In this document: positions 42,556-50,798 of the stretch, piece after piece | Numbering within the stretch: the first letter of the stretch is position 1 | Layout: the number at the start of each line of letters is the position of its first letter | Assembly (NCBI RefSeq): GCF_000935125.1 | Contig: NZ_JRKI01000027.1 | Span: 62,001-126,000 of the forward strand | Direction of reading: 5' to 3' | Length of the DNA stretch: 64,000 nucleotides | Source: Streptomyces natalensis ATCC 27448 | Lineage (GTDB): Bacteria > Actinomycetota > Actinomycetes > Streptomycetales > Streptomycetaceae | Program-made: the position numbers and the translations under genes | Notes under the pieces: model-generated | The model's database searches: none | What the model was told of the DNA's origin: nothing | Seen by the model: the letters and a program-made list of their open reading frames with translations, nothing else

Positions 42556-43608
42556 TCACAGCGTCGCGGTCGTGTGCTCCCCGGACGCGCTGCCTGCGAG
42601 CCACTGGTCCCATCCCAGGTTGAAGTCGGCGTAGCCATTGTCGGCCGCGGCCTTGGCGCGGGGGGAACCGGTGATGGTGACCGGGTCGCCCTGCTTGACC
42701 TGGCCGTAGAACCACTTGGCGTCCGACATGGACAGGTGGATGCAGCCGTGCGAGCCGCGGGCGCTGCCGCTGCCCGGGGTGGGGTCGCCGGTCGAGTAGT
42801 GCACGTACGTGCCGGACTGGGTCAGGTGGATGTCCCAGGGCAGCGTGAGGTCGTAGTAGTTGGGGCTGCCCTTGTCGCAGCTGATGCCGACGCTGCAGGA
42901 GGTCATGTGGACCTTCTCCTCCTTGTCGATGACGGCCATCGTGCCGTTCCACGTCGGATACTGGGCGCTGCCCGCATTGATCGACAGCGTGCGTACCGCC
43001 TTGTCGTTCCGGGTCACCTTCATGGTGTGACCGGTCACCGAGACATCCGCGCGCACGTCGTCGCCGATCGTGAAGGTGTGCGTGTAGTCCTTCACGCCGT
43101 AGCGTCCGTTGCCGTTGCTGACGCCCTGCATGTCAGCGTCGATCTTCACCTTCGTGCCGGAGGGCCAGTACGTCTTCGGCCGCCAGTCGGCGCGCCTGTC
43201 GCCCATCCAGTGCCAGGCACCGGCCACCGGCTTCGACGCGCTCACCTTCATGTGCTTCTCGACCGTGGCCCGCGCCTTTGCCGCCACCGGGTTCGTGAAG
43301 GACACCGAGATCGGCATGGCCACGCCGACCGTGGTCCCCGTCTGCGGGGTGATCGTCTCCAGCAGCATCGGCGGGCCCGCGGGCTTCGTCGGTGACGGCG
43401 AGGCGCTCGCACTCGCCTTTCCCGGCGCCTTTGCGTCGTCCCCGCTCGCCTTGTCACTGCCGCCCCCGCTGCAGGCACTCGCGCCCACCAGCATCGCAAC
43501 CGTGACCAGTGCGATCCCTATGCCGCCCTTGCGCCGCCCCACGACCTGCCCCACTCTCTCGCTCCCCGGCCCGGACGGGCCCGGCTCCCTGTCAGACAGT
43601 GACGGCAT
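42556..43608 (-). CDS. L,D-transpeptidase lipoprotein with Ig-like domain
   Basis: 350 residues from ATG 43608. A hydrophobic segment with the lipobox VGASAC (~40-46) predicts a lipoprotein. A Ser/Pro/Lys linker, an Ig-like domain (ITPQTGTTVGVAMPISVSFT) and a C-terminal YkuD domain follow, with catalytic HGCIHLSMSDAKWF (Cys nucleophile) and His in TYVHYSTGD. It makes 3-3 cross-links in peptidoglycan outside the membrane, as LdtMt2-type enzymes do. The start could be further in (GTG before VGRRKGG). Confidence 0.9.
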   Translation of the reverse strand: MPSLSDREPGPSGPGSERVGQVVGRRKGGIGIALVTVAMLVGASACSGGGSDKASGDDAKAPGKASASASPSPTKPAGPPMLLETITPQTGTTVGVAMPISVSFTNPVAAKARATVEKHMKVSASKPVAGAWHWMGDRRADWRPKTYWPSGTKVKIDADMQGVSNGNGRYGVKDYTHTFTIGDDVRADVSVTGHTMKVTRNDKAVRTLSINAGSAQYPTWNGTMAVIDKEEKVHMTSCSVGISCDKGSPNYYDLTLPWDIHLTQSGTYVHYSTGDPTPGSGSARGSHGCIHLSMSDAKWFYGQVKQGDPVTITGSPRAKAAADNGYADFNLGWDQWLAGSASGEHTTATL

Positions 43609-43703
43609 GGGCCGCAGTTGCGTGCGGCACGTAGATTTTTCGTGATCCACGTCACTTTGACTTCGATGGCGTGCCCTCAACCTTCGATGGCACAGGACAA
43701 CTT

Positions 43704-43737
43704 GTCACGGAGTTCGTCATGTGACGGAGTTCGTCAG
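43704..43737. repeat. 17-bp tandem duplication upstream of the L,D-transpeptidase
   Basis: GTCACGGAGTTCGTCAT is followed directly by GTGACGGAGTTCGTCAG. It lies ~100 nt upstream of the transpeptidase start and might be part of its promoter region. The rest of 43609-44010 holds no gene. Confidence 0.7.
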
Positions 43738-43942
43738 ATGGCCCGTGAGCGGTCTGGTTGATTCTGGCCGCGGTTGCCTGACTGCTAGGACGGATACCCG
43801 ACCTGGCTCACTGCATTGCCGGCTACGTCCTTCACCTCGCACTCCTGGATGCCGCCCCCCGCTCGGTCCTGTCCTCGGCGGGTACCCACTCGCGACCGGG
43901 CACACCACGAGGGCGCTCCTCTCGTAGGCGTACTCATAGGAG

Positions 43943-43964
43943 GGCCTCGGCCATCAGGCGGCTC
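43943..43964. repeat. 22-bp exact copy of a piece of the helicase gene
   Basis: The 22 nt starting GGCCTCGGCCATCAGGCGGC are identical to 44269-44290 inside the DEAD-box helicase gene. The upstream copy lies outside any gene, ~50 nt after the helicase stop codon in its own orientation. Confidence 0.8.
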
Positions 43965-44010
43965 TCGATCATGTGATCAGGGATATCCGGCTCTCAGGCC
44001 CGGCCTGCTC

Positions 44011-45426
44011 TCAGCCGCCGCGGCGCACCCGGGCCGCCTTGCGGGCCTCGCCGAGCATACGGGCCTCGCTGGCCTTGCGGGACTTGCCGCCGGTGCCGCG
44101 GGAGGCGCTCTTGCTGGTGCCCAGGCCGCGGAAGGGGGCGTTGGAGTTCTTGGGTCGGGGTGCAGCAGGCCCGCCGTCGAGCGGGGCGCCGGAGGGGGCC
44201 TTGGCTCCGGTGATCCGGCTGAGCTCCGCCTCGCCCGAGCGCACCTTGGTGGTCGTCGGCTCGATGCCGGCCTCGGCCATCAGGCGGCTCATCTCCCTGC
44301 GCTGGCCCGAGAGGACCAGGGTGACGACGCGGCCGGACTCACCGGCCCGGGCGGTGCGGCCCGCGCGGTGCACATAGTCCTTGGGGTCGGTGGGCGGGTC
44401 GATGTTGACCACGAGATCGAGGTCGTCGACATGCAGGCCACGGGCCGCGACATTGGTCGCCACCAGGACGGTGACCTGGCCGTTCTTGAACTGCGCGAGG
44501 GTCCTGGTGCGCTGCGGCTGGGACTTCCCGCTGTGCAGGGCCGCGGCATGCACCCCGCTGCCCCGCAGGTGCCGGGTGAGCTGGTCGACCGCGTGCTTGG
44601 TGTCCAGGAACAGCAGTACGCGGCCGTCGCGGGCGGCGATCTCCGTGGCGACGGCATACCGGTCGGGGCCATGGACGACCAGCACATGGTGGTCCATGGT
44701 CGTGACCGCGCCCGCGGACGGGTCGACGGAGTGGACGACGGGGTCATGGAGGTAGCGCCGGACCAGGTGGTCGACGTCGCGGTCCAGGGTGGCGGAGAAC
44801 AGCATCCGCTGGCCGTCGCGGTGCACCTGGTCGAGCACCTCGGTGACTTGCGGCAGGAAGCCCATGTCGCACATCTGGTCGGCCTCGTCAAGGACGGTGA
44901 TCCGTACCCGCCCCAGGCGACAGGCCCCGCGCTCGATGAGGTCGTGCAGGCGGCCAGGCGTGGCGACGACGACCTCGGCCCCGTCGCGCAGCGCAGCGGC
45001 CTGCCGGCCGATCGACATGCCGCCGACGACCGTGGCCATCCGCAGCCGGAGCGCATCGGCATACGGAGCGAGCGCTTCGGTGACCTGTTGGGCCAGCTCC
45101 CGGGTAGGCACCAGGATCAGGGCGAGGGGCTGCTTCGGTTCCGCGCGCCGCCCGGCCGTCCGTACCACCAGCGGCAGGCCGAAGGCGAGGGTTTTGCCCG
45201 ATCCGGTGCGCCCGCGGCCCAGGACGTCGCGTCCCACGAGGGCGTTGGGCAACGTGGCCGCCTGGATGGGGAAGGGCTCCCGCACGCCGAGCTCGGTGAG
45301 CGTTCGCAGCACCTCGGCCGGCAATTCCAGGTCGGCGAAGGAGGCGACCGGAGGCACCGTCGGGGCGAGGGTCACTGGCTGAGCGAGGTCGCCGTGCGAG
45401 GTGCCGGGGTGGTCCGGGTGGTTCAT
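44011..45426 (-). CDS. DEAD-box RNA helicase
   Basis: 471 residues from ATG 45426 (GGAAGG RBS). All motifs are present in order: Q motif (EPFPIQAATLP), I (GRGRTGSGKT), Ia (PTRELAQQ), Ib (TPGRLHD), II (VLDEADQM, a DEAD box), III (FSATL), IV (LLFLDTKHAV), V (TNVAARGLHV) and VI (HRAGRTARAG). The C-terminal ~70 residues are basic and Ser/Lys/Arg-rich. It is an ATP-dependent RNA remodelling enzyme of the RhlE/CsdA-like group, often cold-induced in Streptomyces. Confidence 0.95.
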   Translation of the reverse strand: MNHPDHPGTSHGDLAQPVTLAPTVPPVASFADLELPAEVLRTLTELGVREPFPIQAATLPNALVGRDVLGRGRTGSGKTLAFGLPLVVRTAGRRAEPKQPLALILVPTRELAQQVTEALAPYADALRLRMATVVGGMSIGRQAAALRDGAEVVVATPGRLHDLIERGACRLGRVRITVLDEADQMCDMGFLPQVTEVLDQVHRDGQRMLFSATLDRDVDHLVRRYLHDPVVHSVDPSAGAVTTMDHHVLVVHGPDRYAVATEIAARDGRVLLFLDTKHAVDQLTRHLRGSGVHAAALHSGKSQPQRTRTLAQFKNGQVTVLVATNVAARGLHVDDLDLVVNIDPPTDPKDYVHRAGRTARAGESGRVVTLVLSGQRREMSRLMAEAGIEPTTTKVRSGEAELSRITGAKAPSGAPLDGGPAAPRPKNSNAPFRGLGTSKSASRGTGGKSRKASEARMLGEARKAARVRRGG

Positions 45427-45755
45427 GAAGAGCCTTCCGCATGGGGAACGTACCGAGGAAGGCCCGGCAGGAAATGAGCAGCCGACGAACAAGGGGGAAC
45501 CGGATTGGCGGAATTGCCAGCCGTCACAGCCGTCCAAAAGTTGGAGGCTAACACAAAGTGACAGTGTGCCCCGGCCCTGTGGTGCCAGCCATCACGACTC
45601 GACAGGCCGATGCGCTGCACGCGCGGGCCGCCGATGAGGCCCGATGCGCCCGGAATAGGACCAGAACGGCGATATCACTCCGTATGCGACCTTCTTATGG
45701 GCGTGCAATGCTGATCTAAAGCCGATCAGCGATCTCCCCTTGGGGATGAAAGACC
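45427..45755. other. Intergenic region; leader of the small protein gene
   Basis: 329 nt with no gene. It contains GCTGATC (45710-45716) and GATCAGC (45724-45730), a 7-bp inverted repeat, and then CCCCTTGGGG, which together could fold in the leader of the gene at 45756. Confidence 0.45.
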
Positions 45756-45941
45756 ATGGCTAAAAAGTCCGAGGCGCAAAAGGCCCGCGAACAGGCTGAT
45801 GCGAAGCTCCGTGAGGAGAGGGCAAAGGCGACGCAGCGTTCCGGGCGCACTGCCGCCGACGAAGCGTGGAAAGAGAAGTTGCGCCAGCAGCAGGAGGAAC
45901 AGGACCGGCGCGACACCTTCGACGAGAATTACGATGTGTGA
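45756..45941 (+). CDS. Small charged coiled-coil-like protein
   Basis: 61 residues, almost all charged or polar and predicted helical (KSEAQKAREQADAKLREERA; EAWKEKLRQQQEEQDRRDTF). The ATG has a GGGGATGAAAGA RBS. Small, highly charged helical proteins of this type are common in Streptomyces; the function is unknown. It stands alone. Confidence 0.65.
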   Translation: MAKKSEAQKAREQADAKLREERAKATQRSGRTAADEAWKEKLRQQQEEQDRRDTFDENYDV

Positions 45942-46108
45942 GCGGCCCGATTCCGTCTGAAGCCGTCACCGTCTCCGGCGCGACACCTTCTCCCGACGCC
46001 TGAACGTGCAGGTGAGTACGGCATCTGGCCCGTCGATGTCATCGGAGCGAAAACCGTCGAGGCGACATGGGGAGATTGCACCTCGCGGGTGCTCTCGTGC
46101 CCTCGTCA

Positions 46109-46798
46109 TCAGGAAACGTTCGCCCGGCCCCCGACTTCTGACACCGGGGTGGTCGCGGACAGTCGGCGAGCGATCTCTTCTGCCGTCAGCACGAGCGCGA
46201 ACCCCTTGCGCAGGACGGCGAGTTCAGGTTCCTGACGGGTTTCGTCGTCGGTGGCCGTGACGTCGGATCCGACGACGACCTTGTAGCCGCGTTCATAGCC
46301 CTGCCGGGCCGTGGTGCCGCAGCAGTAGTTGGTGAGCGTTCCCGTGACGATGACCGTGTCGCGGCCGAGGTTGCGCAGCATGGTGTCGAGCGGGGTGTCG
46401 TAGAACGCGCCATAGGAGGGTTTGCGGATCAGGACCTCGTCGGGGCGGCGGCCCATCTGGTCCCATACCTCGGCGGGGGCCGGTCGGCGCCAGTCGGTGT
46501 CGACGTGCGGGAGGAACCGCAGGCCGTGCGGCCGGTCCAGTCCGAGATGGGTGTCATCGAAGACGGTCCAGATCACGGGGACGGAGACGGCCCGGCAGTC
46601 CTCGACCAGTTGCTGAAGCCGGGGTGCCATCCGGGTGGCCGCAGGCACCCAATAGGGGCTCCAGCCGGGCCGGACGAATTCGTCCTGCATGTCGATGACC
46701 AGCAACGCCGTCCGTTCTGCCCGTATGTCGAACGATGCCCGGCCGAACTCGTAGGCGTTGCGCGCCCGGTCGGTCACCCATTCCTCGGTGTACGTCAT
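46109..46798 (-). CDS. Isochorismatase-family cysteine hydrolase
   Basis: 229 residues. Catalytic Asp in ALLVIDMQDEFVRPG, Lys in EVLIRKPSYGAFYDT and Cys in VTGTLTNYCCGTTARQGYER give the family triad. Close relatives act on ureidoacrylate-, nicotinamide- or biuret-like amides. Divergent from a PadR repressor gene 56 nt away, with a palindrome between them, so it is probably the regulated gene of a small inducible pair. No other pathway gene is adjacent. Confidence 0.88.
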   Translation of the reverse strand: MTYTEEWVTDRARNAYEFGRASFDIRAERTALLVIDMQDEFVRPGWSPYWVPAATRMAPRLQQLVEDCRAVSVPVIWTVFDDTHLGLDRPHGLRFLPHVDTDWRRPAPAEVWDQMGRRPDEVLIRKPSYGAFYDTPLDTMLRNLGRDTVIVTGTLTNYCCGTTARQGYERGYKVVVGSDVTATDDETRQEPELAVLRKGFALVLTAEEIARRLSATTPVSEVGGRANVS

Positions 46799-46810
46799 CC
46801 GCGTCTCCTA

Positions 46811-46841
46811 CATCGATTTCGAGGTACCTCGTTTCGATGTG
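46811..46841. promoter_or_regulatory. PadR-type palindromic operator
   Basis: A 31-bp near-perfect palindrome: core CGAGGTACCTCG (46821-46832) flanked by TTT spacers and by ACATCGA on the left and TCGATGT on the right. ACAT...ATGT ends are typical of PadR sites. It fills the gap between the divergent hydrolase and PadR genes. Confidence 0.8.
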
Positions 46842-46854
46842 CGAGAGTAGCAGC

Positions 46855-47367
46855 ATGCTCGAACTCGCCATACTGGGATTCCTGGCCGAGGGGCCGCTGC
46901 ACGGCTACCAACTACGCCACCGGATAGCGCACTTGTTCGGCCATGCCCGGCCGGTCAGTGATGGCAGCCTCTATCCGGCGATCAACCGGCTGGTGGGTGC
47001 TGGGCTGTTGGACCGGCGCACCGAACCGGGTGCCTCGGCCGCCCACCGGCATACCCTGAGCCTGACGGACGCCGGCCGCTGCGAGCTGCTGCGTCGTCTG
47101 CGGGATGCCGACGGCCTGGACATCAGCGACAGCACCCGGTACTTCACGGTCCTGGCTTTTCTCTCCCAGGTACCCGACACCGCCGAGCAGCACGCGGTGC
47201 TCCGCCGACGGCTGGAATTTCTGGAGCAGCCCGCGAGCTTCTTCTATGACGGCGACCGCCCGCTGGGCGCCGAGGACAATGACGACCCCTACCGCCGCGG
47301 CATGCTCACCATCGCCCGCGCTACCAGCCATGCGGAACGGTCCTGGCTGCGGGAGGTTCTTGCCTGA
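46855..47367 (+). CDS. PadR-family transcriptional regulator
   Basis: 170 residues. The conserved start MLELAILGFLAEGPLHGYQL, followed by DGSLYPAINRLVGAGLLDRR, is the PadR winged HTH; the C-terminal half (SRYFTVLAF-like, LEFLEQPASFFYDGD) is the dimerisation domain of the PadR-s1/Vir_act group. ATG 46855; a weak RBS. It likely represses itself and the divergent hydrolase through the palindrome. Confidence 0.9.
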   Translation: MLELAILGFLAEGPLHGYQLRHRIAHLFGHARPVSDGSLYPAINRLVGAGLLDRRTEPGASAAHRHTLSLTDAGRCELLRRLRDADGLDISDSTRYFTVLAFLSQVPDTAEQHAVLRRRLEFLEQPASFFYDGDRPLGAEDNDDPYRRGMLTIARATSHAERSWLREVLA

Positions 47368-47459
47368 CGGGTGGTCCGCGCCGCGCCGGCAGTTCGCTCG
47401 CCTGACTGCTCACTGACCCGAACACCGGTGAGCGCGCAGGTCGTTGGCGGGTGGGGCGC

Positions 47460-47610
47460 GGGCGCCGGTTGCGAGCGCTCTCCAGAGTGCGCCGTCCGGG
47501 CCGAGCGTGATGCCGTGCGGTTCGCTGCCGGGGGTCGGCAGGTCGTGTTCGGTGATCGTGCCGTCGGGGGTGATCGTCCCGATGCGGTTGCTGCCCCTGT
47601 CCGTCCGGAG
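47460..47610 (-). pseudogene. Fragment of a virginiamycin B lyase (Vgb-like)
   Basis: The minus-strand reading DRGSNRIGTITPDGTITEHD then LPTPGSEPHGITLGPDGALW is the repeated beta-propeller blade of streptogramin B lyases. About 42 residues remain; both ends run into non-matching sequence. It sits directly after the erythromycin esterase gene. Confidence 0.75.
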
Positions 47611-47687
47611 CGACCACCTGTGTCTCCGGACGGACTTCGTGTGCGAGGTCAGTCGGTGGTCCCAGGCGTTGGCCTGCCTGGCCTGTC

Positions 47688-48986
47688 TCACGTGATGTTG
47701 AGGTTGTCGGCCAAGGTGGAGGTCGGGGTGTGGAGGATGGCGTCGAACGCCTCGAGGATGGGGGTGTGCAGGTAGGCGCTCTGTATCCGGATGCGGTCGG
47801 GGCCTGGGGCAAGGCCGGGGTTGGCATGAGCCCCCGGGCGTGCCTGGTGTAGATCGGCAATGCTGAGCCCGAGTTCGGCATCGGCGAAGGCGGCCTCGAT
47901 GCTTCCCGGCTCGGGCGCCTCCAGCACGGTGGCGTCGATGGTGAAGCCGAAGCGTGTGTTCTCGTCGCGGGGCATGTCCGCGGTGTGTCCGGTGGTGCTG
48001 GTCAGGCCGAGGGCGACGTAGTCGTCGCCGAGTGCGCGGTGCAGGTGCTGTCCCATGGGGAGCCCGGTGAGGTAGCCGTTGAAGGAGACCGGTGTTTTCT
48101 GGATGTGGGCGTTGTGAGCCGCCAGTACGACGCGGGTCCCCGGTTCGAAGCGCTCCAGGTGCCACAGGACCGACTCTGCCATGTAGGCGTCCCGGGCCGA
48201 GGTGTCGGCGGTCAGTCCTTTGCCGGCGAAGAGGTCGGCCATGGCGCGGAAGGTGTAGTCGGCGTGGCAGGCGCCTTCGAGGCGTCGCTGGGCGATCTCG
48301 TAGCTGTGCTGGTCGCTGCGGGAGACGTAGAGCGGTTCGAGGGAGCGGAACCGGATGAGCAGGCGTGTCAGGGTCGAGCTGAGGGCGTCTTGTTCGGCGG
48401 TGGCCAGGCGTGCCCACGCGGGCGCGGCGACGGCGCCGGAGCCACCGGCGAACGATTCGGCGATCCGCATCGCCGTCTCGACCGCCGGCAGGGTTTCGGG
48501 ATCGATGTGGCGAAGGTAGTCGGCGACGGGGGCCAGGGCGGGAAGCAAGGACCCGCCGGCCGCTGGGATGTCGATGCCGGCGAAGTGCACCGGTGGTGAG
48601 GCGGTGCGGTTGTGCCGGCGTATCCAGCGCAGGGGCTCGTCGAGTCCTACGGGGACCGCTGCGGCGAGGTGAGCCGACAGGTCGTCGCCCGTTCCCTCGC
48701 CCTGGGCCCACGCGTCAAGGTTGAAGCCTTCGCTGAAGCCGTATTCGAAGGCCAGGACGGTGAAGCCGCAGCGTTCGACCAGGAACCGCAGGATGCGCTC
48801 GCGCATGAGGGCGAACTCGTTGATGAAGTGGGAACTTTCGCCGATCGCGACGACGCGGGCGTCACCGATGATGGCGCGCAGCGGCTCCAGGTCATCGAGC
48901 GGCGCCTCTCGGTCGAGGTGGGTGAGCGGGACGGCATGGCCGCGAAGCCAGTCGGCGAAGGGGGTGTGGTGGGACGAAGCAGGCAT
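47688..48986 (-). CDS. Erythromycin esterase-family protein
   Basis: 432 residues. RVVAIGESSHFINEFALMRE near the N-terminus carries the Glu/His pair, FEYGFSEGF and VHFAGIDIP follow, and VVLAAHNAHIQK carries a second essential His, all as in the Ere family, which opens the macrolactone of erythromycin-type antibiotics. Many chromosomal relatives have unknown substrates. ATG 48986. The next gene in the same direction upstream is a Vat-like acetyltransferase and the downstream remnant is a Vgb piece, which suggests an MLS-inactivation patch. Confidence 0.82.
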   Translation of the reverse strand: MPASSHHTPFADWLRGHAVPLTHLDREAPLDDLEPLRAIIGDARVVAIGESSHFINEFALMRERILRFLVERCGFTVLAFEYGFSEGFNLDAWAQGEGTGDDLSAHLAAAVPVGLDEPLRWIRRHNRTASPPVHFAGIDIPAAGGSLLPALAPVADYLRHIDPETLPAVETAMRIAESFAGGSGAVAAPAWARLATAEQDALSSTLTRLLIRFRSLEPLYVSRSDQHSYEIAQRRLEGACHADYTFRAMADLFAGKGLTADTSARDAYMAESVLWHLERFEPGTRVVLAAHNAHIQKTPVSFNGYLTGLPMGQHLHRALGDDYVALGLTSTTGHTADMPRDENTRFGFTIDATVLEAPEPGSIEAAFADAELGLSIADLHQARPGAHANPGLAPGPDRIRIQSAYLHTPILEAFDAILHTPTSTLADNLNIT

Positions 48987-49093
48987 GCTGATGACTCGAT
49001 TCCGAGGTGCTGGAAGTCTGAAACGGGAGTCGCGTATCGGTCAGTTGTCGGTTGCCGTGGTTCCCGGGTGTGAAGTGCGGGAACGCGAGTGGA

Positions 49094-49759
49094 TCACTGA
49101 AGCGGGGGCGCCGCGTTCTCCAGGTCGTCGATGCTGCCGGACATGATCGTGCGGAGGTGTTCGGTGATGTGCTCGAGCGGCCAGTCCCACCAGGCCACGG
49201 CCAGGAGGCGGTTGATGTCGGCATCGCTGTAGCGGCGGCGGATCAGGCGGGCGGGGTTGCCGCCGACGATGCCGTAGTCGGGGACGTCGTCGACGACGAC
49301 GGAGCCGGACGCGATGATCGCTCCGTGGCCGATGCGGACGCCGGGCATCACCATGGCCCGGTAACCGAACCAGACGTCATGGCCCACCACGGTGTCACCC
49401 CGGCCGTCCAGGCCGGTGATGAGGTCGAAGTGCTCGGACCAGGAACCGCCCATGATGGGGAACGGGAACGTCGAGGGGCCGTCCATACGGTGGTTGGCGC
49501 CGTTCATGATGAACCGCACACCCTCGCCCAGCGCACAGAACTTCCCGATGACCAGCTTCTCCGGCCCGTAGTGGTACAGCACATTGCGCGTCTCGAAGGC
49601 GGTCGGGTCCTCGGGGTCGTCGTAGTAGGAGAACTCTCCGACCTCGATCAGCGGCGAGGTGACCAGCGGCTTCAGCAGCACCACGCGCGGCTGCTCGGGC
49701 ATCGGATGCACCACGGTCGGGTCGGCGGGAACAGCGGGAACAGCGGGAACAGGCGACAT
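49094..49759 (-). CDS. Vat-like streptogramin A/xenobiotic O-acetyltransferase
   Basis: 221 residues with left-handed beta-helix hexapeptides (KLVIGKFCALGEGVRFIMNG; DTVVGHDVWFGYRAMVMPGV; RIGHGAIIASGSVVVDDVPD). GANHRMDG contains the catalytic His and YGIVGGNPARLIRRRY is the usual C-terminal motif of the Vat/CatB family. It acetylates a hydroxyl, e.g. of virginiamycin M, using acetyl-CoA. ATG 49759 has AAAGGAAG at 9 nt. The N-terminus includes a Pro-Ala-Val repeat from 9-bp units. About 107 nt upstream of the esterase, so co-transcription is possible. Confidence 0.85.
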   Translation of the reverse strand: MSPVPAVPAVPADPTVVHPMPEQPRVVLLKPLVTSPLIEVGEFSYYDDPEDPTAFETRNVLYHYGPEKLVIGKFCALGEGVRFIMNGANHRMDGPSTFPFPIMGGSWSEHFDLITGLDGRGDTVVGHDVWFGYRAMVMPGVRIGHGAIIASGSVVVDDVPDYGIVGGNPARLIRRRYSDADINRLLAVAWWDWPLEHITEHLRTIMSGSIDDLENAAPPLQ

Positions 49760-49878
49760 CGCGAATTGCTTCCTTTGTGAGGGGTGTCTGCTCTGAAGGG
49801 GGTGTCTGCTCTGAAGGGAGGTCTGCGGGTCTGGAGGACCTCAGGCCCTGGCGGCGGACGCCGGAGCCGCCTGCATGG

Positions 49879-49926
49879 TCAGGGCCAGGTGTGCGCCCGG
49901 CCGGCGCCGACGCAGCCGGCGATCAT
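49879..49926 (-). CDS. Possible 15-residue upstream peptide before the Vat-like gene
   Basis: ATG at 49926 encodes MIAGCVGAGRAHTWP and stops 119 nt before the Vat start. No clear RBS precedes it. Between it and Vat lies an 18-bp direct duplication (GGTGTCTGCTCTGAAGGG on plus, ~49785-49820). The long leader could be regulatory; the peptide may be chance. Confidence 0.25.
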   Translation of the reverse strand: MIAGCVGAGRAHTWP

Positions 49927-50053
49927 GGCTGACGATGGCGAGGGTGCGTTGTATCCGGTCAGAGCGGTTTCCAGCGATTACTCTACTAGTGCGACAACTG
50001 CTGCTTTAAGATGTTGCCATAACGCTGACCCCTGAGCAAAGGACTAACCACCG

Positions 50054-50731
50054 ATGACTCCCCCAGGCCCAGACCCAGGCCAAGGAACGGAACGCGAACC
50101 TGAACCGGACGACACCACACCGCCGCCGACCCGCCGCCGCCCCGGGGGCCGCACCGCACGCATTCGTACGCAAGTACTCGACGCGGTCCTCGCGGAGCTC
50201 GGCGAACACGGTTTCGACGGGCTCACCACGGACGCCGTCGCGGCCCGCGCCGGCGTGCACCGGACCACGGTGTACCGGCGCTGGGGAGACGTCGGCGGCC
50301 TGCTCGCCGACGTTCTCGACGCGGCGAGCGACGACGACTGGCAGCCACCGGACACCGGCTCGCTGGAAGGCGACCTGGCAGCGCTGAACCAGGAGATCCA
50401 GACAGCCCTGACTGCCCAGCCACCGATCGTGACAGCACTGATCGCCGCCTCGTTCCGCTCCGAGAAGGCCGCCCACGCCCAACAGCGGCTCTGGGAGGGC
50501 CGCTACGCCCGCTGCGAGATCGTCGTCAGCCGGGCCGTGCGCCGCGGCGAACTCCCACCGCACACCGACGCTCGACGCCTGCTCATCGCCGCCACCGCGC
50601 CGGTGTACCACCATCTGGTGCTTCTCCGCACACCACCCGACCCACAACTGCCCGGCCATGCAGCCAGAACCGCCGCCCTCGCCGCAGCCGCCGGCGCCTT
50701 CGCCGAACCCCGGTCAGTGAGCCGCAGTTGA
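50054..50731 (+). CDS. TetR/AcrR-family regulator
   Basis: 225 residues. After a disordered Pro/Asp-rich head (~1-30) come RTQVLDAVLAELGEHGFDGL, TTDAVAARAGVHRTTVYRRW (HTH) and a C-terminal helical domain with VSRAVRRGELPPHTDARRLL, as in the TetR_C_16/YbjK-like groups. ATG 50054 with AAAGGA. Divergent from the Vat-like gene (gap 295 nt), so it might control the resistance patch, although the spacing is long and no shared palindrome was found. Confidence 0.88.
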   Translation: MTPPGPDPGQGTEREPEPDDTTPPPTRRRPGGRTARIRTQVLDAVLAELGEHGFDGLTTDAVAARAGVHRTTVYRRWGDVGGLLADVLDAASDDDWQPPDTGSLEGDLAALNQEIQTALTAQPPIVTALIAASFRSEKAAHAQQRLWEGRYARCEIVVSRAVRRGELPPHTDARRLLIAATAPVYHHLVLLRTPPDPQLPGHAARTAALAAAAGAFAEPRSVSRS

Positions 50732-50798
50732 ACGAGACTTCACCGGTGCCGCACCGCCCGCGGCGCCACATGCTGCGGGAAGATCCGAGCGCGACCCG

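Noticed and set aside
50054..50731. TetR as the dedicated regulator of the Ere/Vat patch
   Set aside because: The intergenic gap is long and I found no palindrome shared by the two promoters; kept only as a possibility.
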